Of a stretch of 64,000 bases of DNA, positions 62,601 through 64,000 are shown piece after piece. Every line of letters begins with the position of its first letter. The first letter of the stretch is position 1. The notes under the pieces are model-generated. The model was given only the letters and a program-made list of their open reading frames with translations. It was not told where the DNA came from and made no database searches. Source of the stretch: Crotophaga sulcirostris (taxonomy: Eukaryota; Chordata; Aves; Cuculiformes; Crotophagidae); assembly GCA_013397455.1 (NCBI GenBank), contig VYZB01000283.1, positions 92,100-156,099 on the forward strand, in the 5' to 3' direction. Both the position numbers and the translations under genes were made by a program.

Positions 62601-63134
62601 GGCAGACATTGATTTTTAACAAGGCCAAGGCTTAATGAGGAGCAATGCCAACAGGGTCACTTAAGGGACCATCACTTAAAACTCTGAACAGAATGAAAAT
62701 ACCAAATGTGGAGTCCAAAGGCCATTCTAATCACTCAAATGAGAAAACACCACCAGAGACACATAGAGATGTAACAGAGACAGCTGTATATGTAGGCAGC
62801 TGAGACTCCTCTGTGTCACTTAACACAGAAGGCATGATAAAGCCGCTACTATAGCTTGTTTTTAAAATTGAGGAGGAGGAATGGTTTAAAACAAATAAGG
62901 GATGACCAGACTTTACTGTGAGTTTTCAGCCTTGCATGTATAGATTGCAACAGAATTAATACTACATTTAACACAAAACTGGGCTCTGCAACTGGTGTTT
63001 TCTTTTTATCAACCCATTGCCCTCACCCTTCTTCCCCTTAGGGCAAAGAAAGCTAATAAAGCTAGTTAGTGCTAGCCTTAACTCAGAGAGGTAACAAAGG
63101 GAGGCAGAACCCAGAGACCCCTTACACACTGTTT
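59654..63134. other. Intergenic DNA, no feature recognised
   Basis: About 3.5 kb of AT-rich sequence with short A runs (near 60640 and 60851) and an AAAC-type run (60383-60401). No exon-like segment with a family match is seen on either strand. Confidence 0.7.
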
Positions 63135-63605
63135 GAATCACAGAATGGTTTGGGTTGGAAGGGGCCGTAAAGCTCATCCAGATCCAACCCCCCTGCCATG
63201 GGCAGGGACACCTCCCTGCTCAAAGCCCCATCCAACCTGGCCTTGAACACCTCCAGGGAGGGGGCAGCCACCACTGCTCTGGGCAACCTGGGTCAGGGCC
63301 TCCCCAACCTTATTGTGAAGAATTTCTTCCTAATGTCTAATCTAAATCTTTCCTCTTCCACTTTAAAGCAGTTCTCCTTCATCCTGTCACTCCAGGTCCT
63401 TGCAAAAAGCCCCTCCCCAGCTTTCCTGGAGCCCCTTTCAGTACTGGAGGCTGCTCTAAGGTCTCCCCAGAGCCTTCTCCTCTCCAGCCTGAACGACTCC
63501 AGCTCTCTCAGCCTGTCCTCACAGCAGAGCTGCTCCAGCCCTCGGATCATCTCCGTGGCCTCCTCTGGACCCGCTCCAACAGCTCCGTGTCCTCCCTATG
63601 CTGGG
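63135..63605 (-). mobile_element. CR1 LINE 3' fragment, minus strand, well preserved
   Basis: The plus strand reads GAATCACAGAATGGTTTGGG, TTGGAAGGGGCCGTAAAG, CCATGGGCAGGGACACCTCC, CATCCAACCTGGCCTTGAAC, CTCTGGGCAACCTGGGTCAG, AGAATTTCTTCCTAATGTC, GGTCTCCCCAGAGCCTTCTC, TCTCAGCCTGTCCTCACAGC and GGCCTCCTCTGGACCCGCTC. This is the complement of the CR1 3' 470 bp. It is the best preserved copy in the window. The open frames on both of its strands (63198-63626 plus, 63550-63293 minus) come from the repeat and are not genes. Confidence 0.96.
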
Positions 63606-63717
63606 TATATGTTTGCCTTTTTGTAAGTCACCATGGCTTGAAAAACAGTTGTTTAGACTTATTATTTGCAAAGGTTTATCTAGAAGAAAAACCGTAAAGT
63701 TCTACAGGAAATTAAAC

Positions 63718-63749
63718 GCAAAAGCAATTAAATGCAAAAGCAATTAAAT
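63718..63749. repeat. 16-bp tandem duplication
   Basis: Two perfect adjacent copies of GCAAAAGCAATTAAAT. The junction creates ATGCAAAA, close to an octamer (POU) site. It lies about 120 bp before the CpG-rich end of the window. Confidence 0.85.
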
Positions 63750-63872
63750 TTCATTGATACTGAAACAAACAAATTAAGCCTTTTGGTTCATACCTCTACA
63801 GAACAGAAAGAGGCTGAGTGCATTCAGAACACTTTTCATGCGCTTTCCAGGGAAAGCACAGAGGCTGCAATC

Positions 63873-64000
63873 ACCGAACGGGGCCAAATGTTGTGTCAGG
63901 GAGCACTCGGGGCCCAGGGGCAGCCACAGCCCGCGGGGCAGGGCGGCGCGGGCACCGCGGCGAGACACGGCCCGGCGCGCCCTCACCGCAAACCGCGCCC
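63873..64000. promoter_or_regulatory. Edge of a CpG island, likely promoter of a neighbouring gene
   Basis: The last 130 bases change abruptly from AT-rich DNA to GC-rich DNA with about 17 CpG dinucleotides, including CCCGCGGGG, GGCGGCGCGGG and CCGGCGCGCC. Such a jump in avian DNA usually marks a promoter and first exon. On the minus strand GGTTTGCG followed by GTGAGG could be a first-exon donor (GT at 63986-63985). The island continues past the window edge, so strand and gene cannot be set. Confidence 0.6.

Noticed and set aside
63198..63626. 142-codon plus-strand frame near the window end
   Set aside because: It lies entirely in a CR1 LINE copy read on the wrong strand; similar frames arise from many CR1 copies.
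56000..63870. PRMT7 exons on the minus strand, expected from mammalian gene order
   Set aside because: I looked for its conserved methyltransferase and C-terminal motifs on the minus strand and recognised none.
63774..63986. 70-codon minus-strand frame beginning in the CpG island
   Set aside because: Arg/Ala-rich N-terminus is typical of chance translation of GC-rich DNA; no conserved motif, and a likely donor site cuts it at the start.
1..64000. CRISPR arrays, bacterial operons, tRNA or rRNA genes, endogenous retroviruses
   Set aside because: No regularly spaced repeats, no tRNA-like arms with box A/B, no rRNA core sequences, and no LTR pairs or gag/pol-like frames were seen.

Overview
This is vertebrate nuclear DNA, almost certainly from a bird. 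Several CR1-type LINE fragments with the typical avian 3' end are present (for example at 63135-63605). Interspersed repeats are otherwise sparse, and a single vertebrate gene with GT-AG introns fills most of the window. I see no bacterial, phage, CRISPR, rRNA or tRNA features. The species cannot be fixed from the sequence alone.

The one gene I can assemble is SMPD3, neutral sphingomyelinase 2, on the + strand. It has seven coding exons: 20187-21524, 33597-33672, 40949-41104, 44467-44556, 45861-45924, 50280-50442 and 51445-51546. Together they make 1989 nt, a 662-residue protein plus stop, and every junction keeps frame. The first coding exon carries a 288-nt 5' leader (19899-20186) behind a good splice acceptor, so the promoter and first exon(s) lie upstream, probably outside the window. 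The 3' UTR probably runs from 51547 to about 55975, where there is an AATAAA signal in an AT-rich tail.

Layout: 1-19898 is upstream SMPD3 intron or flanking DNA. 19899-51546 holds the leader, coding exons and introns. 51547-55975 is the 3' UTR. 56000-63870 is non-coding DNA with a CpG-rich patch, two CR1 fragments facing each other, and a third CR1. 63873-64000 is the edge of a CpG island, probably the promoter of a neighbouring gene outside the window.

No clearly new biological system is visible. The best items for a second look are: a leader with six upstream ATGs, including an ATG directly followed by a stop; two inverted copies of a short hAT-like transposon that bracket catalytic exon 3, whose length is a multiple of three; a lost membrane-anchor cysteine (Tyr54); and the unexplained CpG-rich DNA past the gene.
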